From an uncultured Lachnospiraceae bacterium (GTDB lineage Bacteria > Bacillota > Clostridia > Lachnospirales > Lachnospiraceae), in the NCBI GenBank assembly GCA_910588755.1, contig CAJUQZ010000004.1, positions 42,282 to 64,981 on the forward strand: a stretch of 22,700 nucleotides of DNA, read 5' to 3'. Positions 14,611-22,388 of the stretch are shown one piece after another. Below the pieces are notes generated by a model, which saw only the letters and a list, made by a program, of their open reading frames with translations, was not told where the DNA came from and did no database searches. Made by a program: the position numbers and the translations under genes. Position 1 is the first letter of the stretch, and each line of letters starts with the position of its first letter.

Positions 14611-16818
14611 TTATAAATCCGCTTTGTCCCCCTTCTGTGAAATCCCGTCAAACTCGATATGAAACGGAAACAACTCCACCATGCTTAAAACTTCTTCGTT
14701 TTTATCATTTAAATCCCTGCAGAACTGCAGCGTATATTTCTCTTCGTCAATGACAAACTCCGCCCTCTTATTTCTGGGCTCTGTAATCAATCCCTCCCCT
14801 GAGATATAGACGGCCTCGCTCCCATCGTCCTTCGAGCCAATAGTACATCTTAATATTGCATCTGCCAGTATCCCGGCCTTGCTTAACTCCACATCAGAGG
14901 GCGCCAGCCCGCTTTCCGAGGACGACATGATTACGTGCATGCCATAGTTTCTCATGATATGTACAAAGGCGGAGAGAAACAGGGTTCCGGAGGTGTCGCT
15001 GTTTACCAGGAAGGGATAGCTCGAGCCGATGTATTTCAAATCCATAAACACAACCCTGCGGATTCCATAGATGTTAATGATCTTGCAGATCTCGTCTACA
15101 AATTCCTCGGGCAGAAGCGCACCGTTCTTGAACGTTACTTCCAAAAGCTGCGGATCCTTTTCCTGTTTCTGGATCGTCCAGCCCTTTAAGGTATATTTAT
15201 TTGGCTCATCATTGTGAATCGTCTCCTCACCCTTCTCGTAAAGGCGTATTTTCCTCTCCTGCAGCCCTTCTGTCTCCTTGAGCTTTTTGATTGTTCTTCC
15301 CAACAATTTTTTCTCAAAACGCACGCCTCGTATGGCGAAGGCATCGCGGTCGCCCAGCCGGACGATCAGCCCCCGCTCCCCCCGGTCCACAATCCCGGAG
15401 AACAGCGCATTCATCGCAATATCAGATTTGAACAGACCGCTGCTGCCCGATATCGTGATGATCTGTGGAAGCTCCATGCTTCTTCCCTGGAAGTGATTTG
15501 GCATAATCTTTACGATCTGTTTTATTCCAAATATCGTCTTATCCCATACGTTCCGCTCCCCGCCGGACTCCCGGACCGCCGGATAGCTGGGCGAAACAGA
15601 GTTCTCAGAAGCGCTGATCCTGTAATGCAGCGACGGCAGCACCACGATCTTTTTGATCAGCCCTGTGCTCTGAAATGAGAGCTTATCCGCCGCCGCCTTT
15701 CTCGAAGCAGACTGATAATTTTCCACCTTGTACGGGTGATGGCCCAGCACGTGACGGATATGGCGCGACTTTGCCACCTCAAAATAACTGCATGTATAAT
15801 TGTTATAAAATTCCCTTTTTAACTCGATGACCACATCTGCCTGATACGTCACCGCCGCCTTGTAGACGGACTCGGAAGTGAGATTCTCATAACCTGAGGA
15901 CCCCATTGTGAAAACACCGATAATCCCGTATTGCTTAAACAGCATGAACAGCCTGTTGATCTCCTCGCTCGTCAGTGTCCTTTCACCAAAGACATCCAGG
16001 CTGTCTATCACCACAAGCTTCACAAACGGCCACCTGTCCGCCTGTTCCTTGCTGCGCTCCCGGGCATTGTATGCGCTGATTGCCCGGAGGAGCTTTTGCA
16101 GTTCGCTGATTCTCTTTAGGAATATGGAATCCGTCTCAGCGCCTGCAATCGGGGATATTCCCCTTGGACTGAGCTTTGGCAGGATAATTTGCGGAATGCT
16201 TTTTTCATTTTTCTTGTAAAGCGCCTTCCGGAACATATCCTCGAGCTCCTCGTCGGTTCCCACATCATACGGGGACAGCGCGCTGCTGTCCATCATGGAG
16301 TAGTCGCAGAGAAAATTGATGCAAAGCTCGCTGTCGGAATCCCTCATGCTCTTTACCAGCTGTTTCTCCTCCACATCGAGTGAGAAATAGACGGCAATGC
16401 CATCATTTGGCCACGCCGCGCAGGCGGCGGCAAACTGGAACGCAAGCGTGGATTTCCCCACGCCAGGGCGCCCTGAGATGACAATGTTCCCAGAACCCTC
16501 GTCCCACTTCTCCGCCCCGTGATAATGCGGCAGGCGGATGCCCCCGCTATAGACAAATCCCGGCTTGCCGGACTGCCCCGCCGACAGCTCCCTGTTTTTC
16601 TTTGCATATAATATGCACTCATACTGCCCCAGCTTCGACGCCATGCTCTGAATCCGCCGGTCATTTTCATACTGGGCAAAAACCCCTTCTGTGACACCTT
16701 CCCCGTAAGCCTCTTTGGGCTCTGTTGTCCTGTTTAATAACAGGTCTAAGTAATCCCCTAATACAATACTGTTTTCTGTGTCAAACATGACAATTGTGTT
16801 GTTATCCTTTTGATCCAT
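14611..16818 (-). CDS. KaiC-like ATPase with two RecA domains
   Basis: A 735-residue protein. RecA domain 1 has Walker A GRPGVGKST (116-124), the KaiC-type acidic pair Glu150-Glu151 in SLDVEEK, Walker B VVIDSLD with Asp272, and KSRHIRHVLGHHPYKV at 350-365, a hallmark of KaiC-like domains. RecA domain 2 has a degenerate Walker A, GSSGLFKSD (458-466; Lys464 and Ser465 kept, the glycine loop lost), and Walker B VVFMDLK with Asp593. Domain 1 should hydrolyse ATP; domain 2 may only bind it. The start at ATG 16818 is chosen because GGAGAG is just upstream; a GTG seven codons earlier is in frame. The upstream partner is an HD-domain protein, and the junction between them is a triplicated 56-bp repeat. 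The function is unknown. KaiC relatives in non-cyanobacteria include signalling and conflict-system ATPases. Confidence 0.82.
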   Translation of the reverse strand: MDQKDNNTIVMFDTENSIVLGDYLDLLLNRTTEPKEAYGEGVTEGVFAQYENDRRIQSMASKLGQYECILYAKKNRELSAGQSGKPGFVYSGGIRLPHYHGAEKWDEGSGNIVISGRPGVGKSTLAFQFAAACAAWPNDGIAVYFSLDVEEKQLVKSMRDSDSELCINFLCDYSMMDSSALSPYDVGTDEELEDMFRKALYKKNEKSIPQIILPKLSPRGISPIAGAETDSIFLKRISELQKLLRAISAYNARERSKEQADRWPFVKLVVIDSLDVFGERTLTSEEINRLFMLFKQYGIIGVFTMGSSGYENLTSESVYKAAVTYQADVVIELKREFYNNYTCSYFEVAKSRHIRHVLGHHPYKVENYQSASRKAAADKLSFQSTGLIKKIVVLPSLHYRISASENSVSPSYPAVRESGGERNVWDKTIFGIKQIVKIMPNHFQGRSMELPQIITISGSSGLFKSDIAMNALFSGIVDRGERGLIVRLGDRDAFAIRGVRFEKKLLGRTIKKLKETEGLQERKIRLYEKGEETIHNDEPNKYTLKGWTIQKQEKDPQLLEVTFKNGALLPEEFVDEICKIINIYGIRRVVFMDLKYIGSSYPFLVNSDTSGTLFLSAFVHIMRNYGMHVIMSSSESGLAPSDVELSKAGILADAILRCTIGSKDDGSEAVYISGEGLITEPRNKRAEFVIDEEKYTLQFCRDLNDKNEEVLSMVELFPFHIEFDGISQKGDKADL

Positions 16819-16951
16819 TGCATCTCTCCAACCTTTCACGACTTGACATTTGTGTTTTATCCTCTTGATCCAACGCGCCTCTCCAGCCTTTCACGACTTG
16901 ACATTTGTGTTGTTATCCTCTTGATCCAACGTGCCTCTCCAGCCTTTCACG
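16785..16951 (-). repeat. Three tandem 55-56 bp units at the HD/KaiC-like junction
   Basis: Unit 1 (16785-16840) contains the real ribosome binding site and start of the KaiC-like gene. Units 2 (16841-16895) and 3 (16896-16951) are copies inserted upstream, nearly identical to each other. Unit 3 carries the C-terminus and stop of the HD gene. In units 2 and 3 the start ATG is TTG, while the GGAGAGG is kept. They open mini-ORFs at 16891-16929 (LDQEDNNTNVKS) and, through a one-base deletion, 16802-16873, which runs across the real start. Without the copies, the HD gene would end inside the KaiC-like gene with a short overlap. Confidence 0.9.
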
Positions 16952-18241
16952 GACCGTCGCTTTCAGCAGGTTATATACAATATCCTTCTGATCCTGCCCA
17001 AATACAGTAGCCGCTTCAACGCTATTCCATGCATCTTTTTTCCGGTAAAAACTCCAATTGTTCTCATCATGATATATCACATAGCTGCAGGACTCGTCTG
17101 CCTTGAGCAGGAGGGACAGCCGGCGGACCGCACACTTGACCTTGTACGTCCTGCTGTCCTCCTCCCGGATAAAATTGACCAGCTCGCTGTACTGAAAATA
17201 CTGTTCCCCAAATATGCCGCCCGATAACATGCAGATTCCTTTGAGCACCTCCAGGCAGTAATCCAGGTTGATAATCGGCTCGAGGGCATACGCAGAGCTG
17301 ATGATGCTGTTTCCCTCCTCGTCCTTGTCCCTGTAAACCTGGAAAAGCTGCTCGTCACATTCAATCAGCCACTTTTTCACAGGCATTCCCATCACGTTGA
17401 GCTCATCTTTGATCAGGGCGATCTCCTTTTCATTTGTCATCACATTATCCGCAATCACATACAGCACAGAAGTCTCAGCCCGCTTCACGGGATACTTTGG
17501 GATCTTCTGTGACAGATAGCGGGGCAGCTCCCCCTGCAGCGTCCTTATGCCAAGGATGTCCTTCGCCTCAAAGCAGGTTCTGTCTAGGATCTCGCGAACC
17601 ATTTTATACTGCCGGTCCAGCCTGACATCAGCGATCTTGCTCCTGAAATTTCCAACCACCTCAAGCGGCTCTGATTCTTTGTAGAAAGGCGGAACGGTTC
17701 TGGTAAACCGATTGTCCATGTGATCTCCGAGATACAGCAGCGCCCCGAGAAAACGCCCCCGTATCGGCTCCGTCCGCTTGAGCAGGTCAATATAATACTT
17801 CGTGTATAGTTCCTCCATCTCCACCTGGTCCGGGCAGTCATGAAAACGGCATATGTCCGCGACAATCTCCGCCACCTTCTTCGTCGGCAGCCCCAGCGCT
17901 GTCCAGTGTGTCTGAATGATCTTATACGAATCAAACGCATGATCCCTGACACGGTCCTTGTCCGCCGGGGATTTGGGCGCCCCTTTCCCGATATCGTGCA
18001 TCAGTATGGCGCACAGCAGAATATACAGCTCCGAACAATTCAGCGAAAAGCTGCACTCTTCCTCATACAGCAGGCGGTCAATATGACGCATCACTTCTTT
18101 GATATGCGGATACGAGTTGTAAGAATCCTTGTTTGGCGCGATGTTTGGCATCCACTGCCGCTCGGCAATCTCCATGCTGCGCAGATACATTGCATACAGT
18201 TCGCCATCCTGTCTCTGTAGTTCTGATTCCATTGTATTCAT
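16913..18241 (-). CDS. HD-domain metal-dependent phosphohydrolase-type protein
   Basis: A 442-residue protein. The N-terminal half carries a complete H-HD-H-H-D set: His46 in YPHIKEV, His82-Asp83 in MHDIGKG, His101 in RDHAFDSY, His134 in RFHD and Asp173 in LGDHMDN. It should therefore bind metal and act as a phosphohydrolase or nuclease. The set resembles stand-alone HD proteins of nucleotide-signalling or conflict systems more than dGTPases. The C-terminal half (about 250-442) has no motif I recognise and may be a sensor or partner-binding region. AGGAGG lies eight bases before the ATG. It is followed by the KaiC-like gene, and its last 13 codons lie in the third copy of the tandem repeat, so its C-terminal tail has been reshaped by the duplication. 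Confidence 0.83.
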   Translation of the reverse strand: MNTMESELQRQDGELYAMYLRSMEIAERQWMPNIAPNKDSYNSYPHIKEVMRHIDRLLYEEECSFSLNCSELYILLCAILMHDIGKGAPKSPADKDRVRDHAFDSYKIIQTHWTALGLPTKKVAEIVADICRFHDCPDQVEMEELYTKYYIDLLKRTEPIRGRFLGALLYLGDHMDNRFTRTVPPFYKESEPLEVVGNFRSKIADVRLDRQYKMVREILDRTCFEAKDILGIRTLQGELPRYLSQKIPKYPVKRAETSVLYVIADNVMTNEKEIALIKDELNVMGMPVKKWLIECDEQLFQVYRDKDEEGNSIISSAYALEPIINLDYCLEVLKGICMLSGGIFGEQYFQYSELVNFIREEDSRTYKVKCAVRRLSLLLKADESCSYVIYHDENNWSFYRKKDAWNSVEAATVFGQDQKDIVYNLLKATVRERLERHVGSRG

Positions 18242-18313
18242 AGCTCTTCCTCCTGTACTTTTCTATCATAAATAAACTGGGGAACCGGCCCTATTTCCGG
18301 CTCCGGATTGCAG

Positions 18314-18355
18314 TCATTTTTGCCTGTTTCTTTTCCGTAAGCTCATTGTATACAT
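18314..18355 (-). CDS. 13-codon basic leader-type ORF (MYTMSLRKRNRQK)
   Basis: A short frame with an excellent ribosome binding site (AAGGAG six bases before the ATG). It ends 72 bases upstream of the HD gene's ATG. Six of its last seven residues are Arg, Lys, Asn or Gln, with the three Arg codons CGG, AGA and AGG. It directly follows the conserved element at 18381-18435. It may be a leader peptide that modulates the HD/KaiC-like unit, or the stub of a deleted gene. No alternative hairpins that would prove attenuation were resolved. Confidence 0.4.
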   Translation of the reverse strand: MYTMSLRKRNRQK

Positions 18356-18380
18356 TTTATTCTCCTTTCCAACCGCTTAA

Positions 18381-18435
18381 GTCGCATTGCGATACCACCA
18401 TAAATAAACGTCTTACAACAGCACATTTCGTCAAT
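18381..18435 (-). other. Conserved 5' element, copy 2 (HD gene leader)
   Basis: This is the compact form of the element found before argS. On the minus strand it contains GTAAGACGTTTATTT, then GGTGGTATC, then the palindrome TCGCAATGCGA. It lacks the 66-bp insert of copy 1. It ends 26 bases upstream of the basic leader ORF. The GGTGGTATCGC stretch resembles the T-box core, but no specifier stem or following terminator was found. Confidence 0.6.
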
Positions 18436-18600
18436 CTTCTTGATATCTTTTCAGGAATTTTACTGTAAAAATTTGTTTTAATTGATAGAATGAACTACTA
18501 TTTTGTTTTAAATTATCATTTTTTGAACAATTTAACAAGGGACAGAGTCGGCCAGTGAACATATGTTTTATCATGCATCTCACTTTTTCCTGTTAACCGC
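18436..18600. other. AT-rich gap upstream of the HD unit
   Basis: No gene is seen. A minus-strand promoter for the HD/KaiC-like unit probably lies here. Candidates are TTGTTA, 17 bases, TAATTT, and a TTTACA with a weak GATATC -10. Neither is convincing. Confidence 0.3.
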
Positions 18601-18629
18601 TGTACAGATTCTCTTTTTCTAAGTATAAT
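18601..18629 (+). promoter_or_regulatory. Promoter of the AEC permease gene
   Basis: TGTACA (18601-18606), 17 bases, TATAAT (18624-18629). Transcription would start near 18636, about 50 bases before the ATG. Confidence 0.5.
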
Positions 18630-18688
18630 GGAACCTGTAATTGGACGGAAAAAATATTTCTGCGCATAAAAATTGACTGGAGAAAAAA

Positions 18689-19690
18689 ATGGGAACTACA
18701 GAATTGATATCCTTGCAGCTTAGAATGTTTCTGATTATGCTCATCGGGCTTTTCTTCCGCAAGAAAGAACTGATTTCGCCGGAGGGAAAAAAGAACCTCA
18801 CCGATCTGGTGATCTATCTGATCCTGCCCTGCAATATTGTGAAATCTTTTATGATCTCGTTTGACGAAAATACACTGAAAAAATTCGGGACGGTCTTTGT
18901 GGTGTCCGTGCTGATCCAGGTGGTCTGCGCCCTGTTTGCAAGGCTGTTTTACAACCGCATGGAACCGGGGCACAAAAAAGTCATGCAGTACGCCACTGTA
19001 GCGTCCAACGCCGGGTTTCTGGGAAATCCTGTGGCGGAGGGCGTGTTTGGCAGCATGGGGCTTGCGCTCGCGTCTGTCTATCTGATTCCGCAGCGTGTCG
19101 TCATGTGGTCCGCGGGGGTGTCCTATTTTACGGCGGACGCTGAACCAGACCGCAAAATGCCGCTCTCCACGCCCGAGGACTCAGAGCCGCCGCCAGCTTC
19201 TCACACAAGACCTTTTGGGGAAGCCCGTTTGCGTATACTCAAGCGCATTATCACACACCCCTGTATCATTGCGGTCGCTGTGGGGCTGGTTTTTATGCTT
19301 GGACAGGTGACGCTGCCCTCTTTTCTGGACGCGGCGCTCAAGGATATCGGCAACTGCAATACAGCCATGTCCATGCTTGTCATCGGCACGATCCTTGCGG
19401 ACGTGAGCCCTCGGGACATGTTTGACAGCTCGATTTTTGTTTTTTCGGGATTAAGGCTTGTCCTGATACCGCTCATCGTCTATGCGGGCTGTCTTGCCTG
19501 TGCTGTCGATCCGCTTGTGACAGGCGTGTCAGTTTTGCTCGCGGCGATGCCGGCGGCAAGCACCACGGCAATCCTGGCCGCAAAGTATGACGGCGACGCG
19601 GTTTATGCCAGCAAATGCGTCGTCACCACCACCGTGCTGTCCCTGCTGACCACGTCCGTGTGGAGTATGCTTCTGCTGCAGGCCATTTAA
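18689..19690 (+). CDS. AEC-family (auxin efflux carrier type) permease
   Basis: A 333-residue integral membrane protein with about ten hydrophobic segments, split by a polar loop around residues 150-185. Family features are the opening pattern IGLFFRKKELISPEGKKNLTDLVIYLILPCNIV, here broken as IGLFFRKKELISPEG (19-33) and NLTDLVIYLILPCNIV (36-51), the mid motif SNAGFLGNPV, and the late AAMPAASTTAILAAKY. In bacteria AEC members carry organic acids such as malate or malonate, or act in efflux; the substrate cannot be inferred. GGAGAA lies six bases before the ATG. It is monocistronic, followed 64 bases later by a GNAT gene. Confidence 0.9.
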   Translation: MGTTELISLQLRMFLIMLIGLFFRKKELISPEGKKNLTDLVIYLILPCNIVKSFMISFDENTLKKFGTVFVVSVLIQVVCALFARLFYNRMEPGHKKVMQYATVASNAGFLGNPVAEGVFGSMGLALASVYLIPQRVVMWSAGVSYFTADAEPDRKMPLSTPEDSEPPPASHTRPFGEARLRILKRIITHPCIIAVAVGLVFMLGQVTLPSFLDAALKDIGNCNTAMSMLVIGTILADVSPRDMFDSSIFVFSGLRLVLIPLIVYAGCLACAVDPLVTGVSVLLAAMPAASTTAILAAKYDGDAVYASKCVVTTTVLSLLTTSVWSMLLLQAI

Positions 19691-19754
19691 GGAACAATCT
19701 TAAAGTACGTTTGAAAATACAATTATGAAACGGAACCAAAAAGGAGAACCCCAA

Positions 19755-20237
19755 ATGTTAAGATTGGAAAAAGTAACCGGAAAAAATGTCTGGGACATAC
19801 TGAAACTGCATGTAAAGGACGATCAGAAAAATTTTGTTGCGGACAATGATATCAGCATCATCGAAGCGTATACGGCAATTGTGGGCGGAGGGACTGCATT
19901 TCCATTTGGCCTGTATGACTATGACACGGCAGTCGGCTTTTTAATGATAGGATATGACACAGACGACTGCTGGGAAAATCCCCCGAAAATCGCCCAAAAC
20001 AATTACAGCCTGTGGCGCCTGATGATTGACTGGCGCTATCAGCACAGGGGTTATGGAAGGGCGGCTGTAGCGCTCGCACTCGACTTTATCCGCACAATGC
20101 CCTGCGGAAATGCCGAATACTGCTGGCTGTCCTATGAACCTGAAAATAGCTGCGCCAAACATCTGTACCACGCATTCGGCTTTCATGAAACCGGTGAAAT
20201 GGACGGCGAAGAAATTATCGCCGTCCTGAAATTATAG
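19755..20237 (+). CDS. GNAT acetyltransferase, spermine/spermidine (BltD-like) type
   Basis: A 160-residue acetyl-CoA-dependent N-acetyltransferase. Motif A is RYQHRGYGRAAVALALDFI, with the CoA loop Gln96-His-Arg-Gly99-Tyr-Gly101. The surrounding pattern (NFVADNDISIIEAYT, FPFGLYDYDTAVGFLMIGY, YSLWRLMID, then AEYCWLSYEPENSCAKHLYHAFGF) matches the Firmicute polyamine acetyltransferase group related to BltD. It probably acts in the cytoplasm on polyamines or similar amines. I start it at the ATG at 19755, where AAGGAG lies upstream, rather than at the in-frame ATG ten codons earlier. A GTTTGAAAAT repeat end lies 37 bases before it. Confidence 0.87.
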   Translation: MLRLEKVTGKNVWDILKLHVKDDQKNFVADNDISIIEAYTAIVGGGTAFPFGLYDYDTAVGFLMIGYDTDDCWENPPKIAQNNYSLWRLMIDWRYQHRGYGRAAVALALDFIRTMPCGNAEYCWLSYEPENSCAKHLYHAFGFHETGEMDGEEIIAVLKL

Positions 20238-20280
20238 AACACAACATAAAACCTGTCATAAGCCCCTTAATACAAATCCG

Positions 20281-20529
20281 CTATACCGCCTGGCCAAACT
20301 GCGTGCAAAGGAATCTGCTGACCGCCTCTAGCAGATCCTGCGCGTCATTGGCCTGGATATCCATATTCATGACACGGTTAAAGCCAAGCGCCAGCATTCC
20401 AAGCACAGACTTTGCGTCCATCGTCTCCCTGCCCAGTGAAACCTCCACTGTATATGGATACTGCGCTACAATATCCACAAACTCCATAACGTCCTTCTGG
20501 TTTCTCAAAATAATATTCTTACTGATCAT
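20281..20529 (-). CDS. HPr-like protein without the active His (Crh-like)
   Basis: An 82-residue HPr-fold protein. The C-terminal part DAKSVLGMLALG (residues 38-49) aligns with the HPr regulatory-Ser region KSIMGVMSLG, so Ser41 corresponds to the HPr(Ser) kinase site. The N-terminal active-site loop (normally GLHARPA) is replaced by NQKDVMEFVDI, so there is no phosphorylatable His and it cannot carry PTS phosphate. This resembles Crh, which works only as a regulatory partner of CcpA in carbon catabolite control, although other HPr-like paralogues exist. The ATG at 20529 is chosen for GAGGGG upstream; an earlier TTG is in frame. It is convergent with the GNAT gene. Confidence 0.75.
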   Translation of the reverse strand: MISKNIILRNQKDVMEFVDIVAQYPYTVEVSLGRETMDAKSVLGMLALGFNRVMNMDIQANDAQDLLEAVSRFLCTQFGQAV

Positions 20530-20601
20530 TTTTTCATACCCCTCATCTTTTGACGAACATTTATTTCTCAAAGCGCACGGTATTCATCTGCGCCTTTGCA
20601 C

Positions 20602-20687
20602 CTGTGGATGGCAGGCCAGCCACAGTTTTCAAACTTCTAAGGAACTGTGGGTGACAGGCCAACCACAGTTTTCAAACTTCTAAGGAA
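20602..20687. repeat. Two tandem 43-bp hairpin units
   Basis: Units 20602-20644 and 20645-20687 differ at three positions. A third starts (CTGTG) at 20688. Each has CTGTGG and CCACAG arms enclosing a TGGC/GCCA-type inner stem. The differences in the inner stem keep pairing (one as G-U) when read as minus-strand RNA. Each unit also contains TTTTCAAAC, the reverse of the GTTTGAAAA repeat core. Confidence 0.8.
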
Positions 20688-20703
20688 CTGTGCAACCGAG
20701 TAG

Positions 20704-20790
20704 GAAAATGATTTTCTCCACTACTCACTGCGCACCCCGTGCGCTGCCTTAGGAGTGTTTGAAAAATCATTCCCGCCATTTTTGTGGCGT
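20704..20790. repeat. Hairpins and second copy of the GTTTGAAAAA element
   Basis: GAAAAT/ATTTTC (20704-20716) and GCGCAC/GTGCGC with a CCC loop (20730-20744) are perfect hairpins. The segment 20751-20790 matches the reverse complement of 521-560 at about 35 of 40 positions and forms the stem CGCCA/TGGCG. The corresponding bases in the other copy still pair through G-U. Together with the 43-bp units this fills the gap between the GH27 and HPr-like genes. Confidence 0.7.
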
Positions 20791-20856
20791 GACAGCTGCA
20801 CACCCCAGCGGTATATTTCTTCTGCACGGGGCTGTGCACAATTCCTACTGTCTGTG

Positions 20857-22167
20857 TCAAGACAGCGCAAACAGCCTCGCGCCATGCGGCGGTACGATGT
20901 CTGTGAGCACATTTTCACACAGCCCTGTCTCCTGCCGGTTCCAGAGCTCCTTTGCATGGCTGGCATTTCCCTGCGCCTCTGCAAACTGCTCCACCTCGTT
21001 CAAGCCGCACTTGATTTCCTGCTCTGTATCCTTGAAATTAAAGAGCGCGACATATTTTTCCCCTGTCGTGCTGTTCATGCAGCTCCATACCGCATAATCC
21101 CCGTTTTTCTCAAACTGCCTGCCGACATACTCGCAGGAGACTAACTTCAGGATATCCTTTCTGGTCAGCAGATCCAGTGTCCACTCGTCCAGCCTCGTCA
21201 GCTCCGCGCCGATCATGAGCGGGGAACCAAAGACGCACCACAGTGTGAGCATTGTCCTCTGCTCCTCTTTTGTGAGATTCGTGTGCCACCCTGAATTGCC
21301 AAAACCTTTTCCAAGCTCTCCAAGCGGAAGCATGTCGCAGTCGGGATAGGAGCCCTCCGCCACGTGATTCTGCCACAGCTCGCAGCGGTCAAACATATTG
21401 CGCAGCAAATCCCAGTTGTCCCAGAAATCGTCGGTTATGCGCCACATGTTGGCGTACTTTTCATAATGCCATGCCTTCTCGATCAGCGCCGGTCCCGGGG
21501 AGAGCGACAGCACAATATCCCTGCCGGATTTCTGGATTGCGCGCTGGAGCATTTCCACCTCGTGCGCCGCCGAGTAAGGATTGTGCGGATATACATTGGT
21601 GTTGCAGATATCGTCGCACTTGATAAAGTCAACACCCCACTCCGCGTACAGGCTGATAATGGAATCATAATACTCCTGCGCGCCGCGAACACCTTTGCGG
21701 ACACCGTACATATCGGGATTCCAGCCGCAGATTGAGGACGGGTCTGCGATTTCATTTGCCGTAACGTCTGTTCCAAGAACCGGCATATGCTGATGCGCCG
21801 CAAGCCTCGGGATACCGCGCATGATATGGATACCAAATTTCAGCCCAAGATTATGTATATACTCCGCCAACGGGGCAAACCCTTTTCCGCCAGCGGCCGA
21901 CGGAAATCTGTTCACGGCCGGAAGCAGTCTTCCATATTCGTCGATCTCCTCGTCCCCAAACGGGATATACTGGTACTTATCCCGCATCGTACCGGCATCC
22001 TTCGCGTACCACTCGATATCCACCACGATGTACTCCCAGCCTGCGTCCTTCATGTGCGCAGCCATATAATCCGCGTTTGCTTTTACTTCCGCCTCGGTGA
22101 CAGTCGTGTCATAATAGTCGTAGCTGTTCCAGCCCATAGGCGCCTTTTTCATTCGATACTTCATCAT
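20857..22167 (-). CDS. GH27 alpha-galactosidase
   Basis: A 436-residue glycoside hydrolase family 27 enzyme that hydrolyses terminal alpha-galactosides such as melibiose and raffinose-type sugars. Family members can instead act on alpha-N-acetylgalactosamine or beta-L-arabinopyranose. The opening PMGWNSYDYYD is the family signature. The nucleophile is Asp185 in FIKCDDIC and the acid/base is Asp247 in WRITDDFWDNW. SGWHTNLTKEEQRTMLTLWC and SPLMIGAEL are also typical. The N-terminal TIM barrel is followed by a short beta domain. There is no signal peptide, so it is cytoplasmic. Two adjacent ATG codons are possible starts; AAAGGGG lies 5 or 8 bases upstream. The promoter at 22271-22299 is near-consensus, and the 100-base leader contains a TGATA/TATCA inverted repeat that could be an operator. 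Confidence 0.94.
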   Translation of the reverse strand: MMKYRMKKAPMGWNSYDYYDTTVTEAEVKANADYMAAHMKDAGWEYIVVDIEWYAKDAGTMRDKYQYIPFGDEEIDEYGRLLPAVNRFPSAAGGKGFAPLAEYIHNLGLKFGIHIMRGIPRLAAHQHMPVLGTDVTANEIADPSSICGWNPDMYGVRKGVRGAQEYYDSIISLYAEWGVDFIKCDDICNTNVYPHNPYSAAHEVEMLQRAIQKSGRDIVLSLSPGPALIEKAWHYEKYANMWRITDDFWDNWDLLRNMFDRCELWQNHVAEGSYPDCDMLPLGELGKGFGNSGWHTNLTKEEQRTMLTLWCVFGSPLMIGAELTRLDEWTLDLLTRKDILKLVSCEYVGRQFEKNGDYAVWSCMNSTTGEKYVALFNFKDTEQEIKCGLNEVEQFAEAQGNASHAKELWNRQETGLCENVLTDIVPPHGARLFALS

Positions 22168-22270
22168 CGTTTCCCCTTTTCTATTTTATGAATGATTTGT
22201 GATAACATCATATCATTTCCACAGCAGTGACCGTGTTTATCAAATTCACACGAAATCCATTTCCCAAACC

Positions 22271-22299
22271 AATATAATATTCTTTGCGTTCTTTGTCAA
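22271..22299 (-). promoter_or_regulatory. Promoter of the GH27 gene
   Basis: On the minus strand: TTGACA (22294-22299), 17 bases, TATATT (22271-22276). This is the strongest consensus match in the window. Transcription would start near 22264. Confidence 0.8.
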
Positions 22300-22338
22300 T
22301 ATTTAAAAATGAAGGATTTGCCAATTTTTATCAATACA

Positions 22339-22364
22339 GTTACTGTCAATCCGTTGCCAGTAAC
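22339..22364. repeat. Inverted repeat GTTACTG/CAGTAAC
   Basis: A perfect 7-bp inverted repeat (22339-22345 and 22358-22364) with a 12-base loop, between the GH27 promoter and the 118-bp tandem repeat. Its arm GTTACTG is related to ACAGTAACT inside the 118-bp units. Confidence 0.5.
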
Positions 22365-22388
22365 AGGTAAAAATTCATGCAAAAATTG

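Noticed and set aside
18593..18973. 126-codon minus-strand frame opposite the AEC permease start
   Set aside because: It is antisense to a clear permease gene, covers that gene's promoter, and has no ribosome binding site or recognisable domain.
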